Of a stretch of 6,783 bases of DNA, positions 6,334 through 6,783 are shown piece after piece. Under the pieces are notes generated by a model. The model searched no databases. It saw nothing but the letters and a program-made list of their open reading frames with translations, and was not told the DNA's origin. The first letter of the stretch is position 1; each line of letters opens with the position of its first letter. The stretch is taken from contig JAGVIJ010000107.1 in the NCBI GenBank assembly GCA_020056125.1, positions 1-6,783 of the forward strand, given 5' to 3'. This DNA is from a bacterium (GTDB lineage Bacteria; Patescibacteriota; Patescibacteriia; 2-12-FULL-60-25). The translations under genes and the position numbers were made by a program.

Positions 6334-6783
6334 TGAATATGAAGCGTTAATCTCGCCCAATCATCAGGCAACAAATCTTCGGCTCGGGCTTTTTCATCTA
6401 TGCCCAAATCCCGTAACCCGGAACCCGAAACTCGCAATGATTTTAAATTTGAAGCTAATAATTTTCGCGGATGCGCAAATCCTAAACGCGCCACCTGCAT
6501 AATCTCTTCCGGCTCAATCCCCCATTTCTCTAAACGTTCCGCTGGCGTCATGGGTACAATTTTCAAAATCGCGGATTCAACTTTGGGAATGGGATAAAAA
6601 GAATTAGCTGACACGCGGCTTAAAATTTCCACTGACTTAGATGACAGCGCAACCATCAAAGACAGCAACGAAGTTTTTGATGGCCGGACAATTCTTTCCG
6701 CCACTTCGCGTTGTACCAGCGCAACCATCACAGACGGTGGATTAGAAACCCCACCTTCGCCAAGGCTTCGGTGGGCAGGATAC
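6306..6783 (-). CDS. rsmA: 16S rRNA dimethyladenosine transferase RsmA/KsgA, C-terminal part (5' end outside the window)
   Basis: RsmA uses S-adenosylmethionine to dimethylate the two adjacent adenines (A1518, A1519) in helix 45 of 16S rRNA late in 30S assembly. About 158 codons are visible. They cover the segment VMVALVQREVAERIVRP (after the NLPY catalytic motif of the family), FYPIPKVESAILKIVP (the family's PPPKVDSAVV region) and LGFAHPRKLLASNLKSL (the FxxRRK-LxNNL region), then a C-terminal helix ending GIDEKARAEDLLPDDWARL. The SAM-binding half lies beyond the right edge. Two oddities are visible. A palindrome at 6750-6775 is read in frame as PAHRSLGEGG, just before PPSVMVALVQREV. The last residues, after about LTLHIHN, are encoded by the repeat at 6247-6333. 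Base use is AT-leaning, as expected for the host. The family call is firm. Confidence 0.93.
   Translation of the reverse strand, partial: YPAHRSLGEGGVSNPPSVMVALVQREVAERIVRPSKTSLLSLMVALSSKSVEILSRVSANSFYPIPKVESAILKIVPMTPAERLEKWGIEPEEIMQVARLGFAHPRKLLASNLKSLRVSGSGLRDLGIDEKARAEDLLPDDWARLTLHIHNPSSLPLS
6750..6775. repeat. Imperfect palindrome within the rsmA reading frame
   Basis: The arms CCCACC (6750-6755) and GGTGGG (6770-6775) pair perfectly, an internal 3x3 mismatch follows, then GCC/GGC around AA at the centre. It lies in frame in rsmA, upstream of the QREVAER motif. Short palindromes of this kind recur in CPR genomes as I remember them, but copy number cannot be judged from this window. Confidence 0.55.

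Overview
The window most likely comes from a member of the Candidate Phyla Radiation (Patescibacteria), probably on the Parcubacteria side. Three things point there. The type IV pilin-like protein has the 'RGFTLVELLLVIAIIAIL ... INPARQLAQANNAQRR' pattern I associate with these bacteria. The 16S rRNA gene carries several primer-site changes typical of the group (A526 in the 515F site, A921 in the 926R site, a changed 1492R site, and the EUB338-II form of the 338 site). The intergenic regions are small, AT-rich and full of palindromes. These calls rest on motif recognition; no search was run.

Layout from left to right: a prepilin gene (minus, 41-517) with its own promoter; a complete 16S rRNA gene (minus, 737-2240) with promoter, leader, trailer and intrinsic terminator, and no tRNA or 23S gene after it; two single-gene lipoprotein units (minus, 2654-3268 and 3400-4221), each ending in nearly the same 38-bp terminator; a divergent intergenic region with a two-tier dyad; a strikingly GC-rich plus-strand gene (4644-6017) for a 457-aa Ala/Glu/Lys-rich protein with a tandem helical repeat and a Lys/Gly tail; a possible 19-codon basic ORF (6105-6164) and a strong terminator; a composite palindromic element (6247-6333); and the 3' part of rsmA/ksgA (minus, from 6306 past the right edge).

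Most genes look like independent units with their own promoter and terminator. Two functional links are visible. RsmA dimethylates the helix 45 loop of 16S rRNA, and the 16S gene here keeps that GGAA loop. The ribosome binding sites of the plus-strand genes match the 3' tail of this same 16S gene, so the GC-rich gene appears to be read by this host despite its base composition. The two lipoproteins and the pilin would all be at the cell surface.

The least explained items are the GC-rich repeat protein with its downstream small ORF, the isolated 16S unit, and the palindromes that enter the rsmA reading frame.
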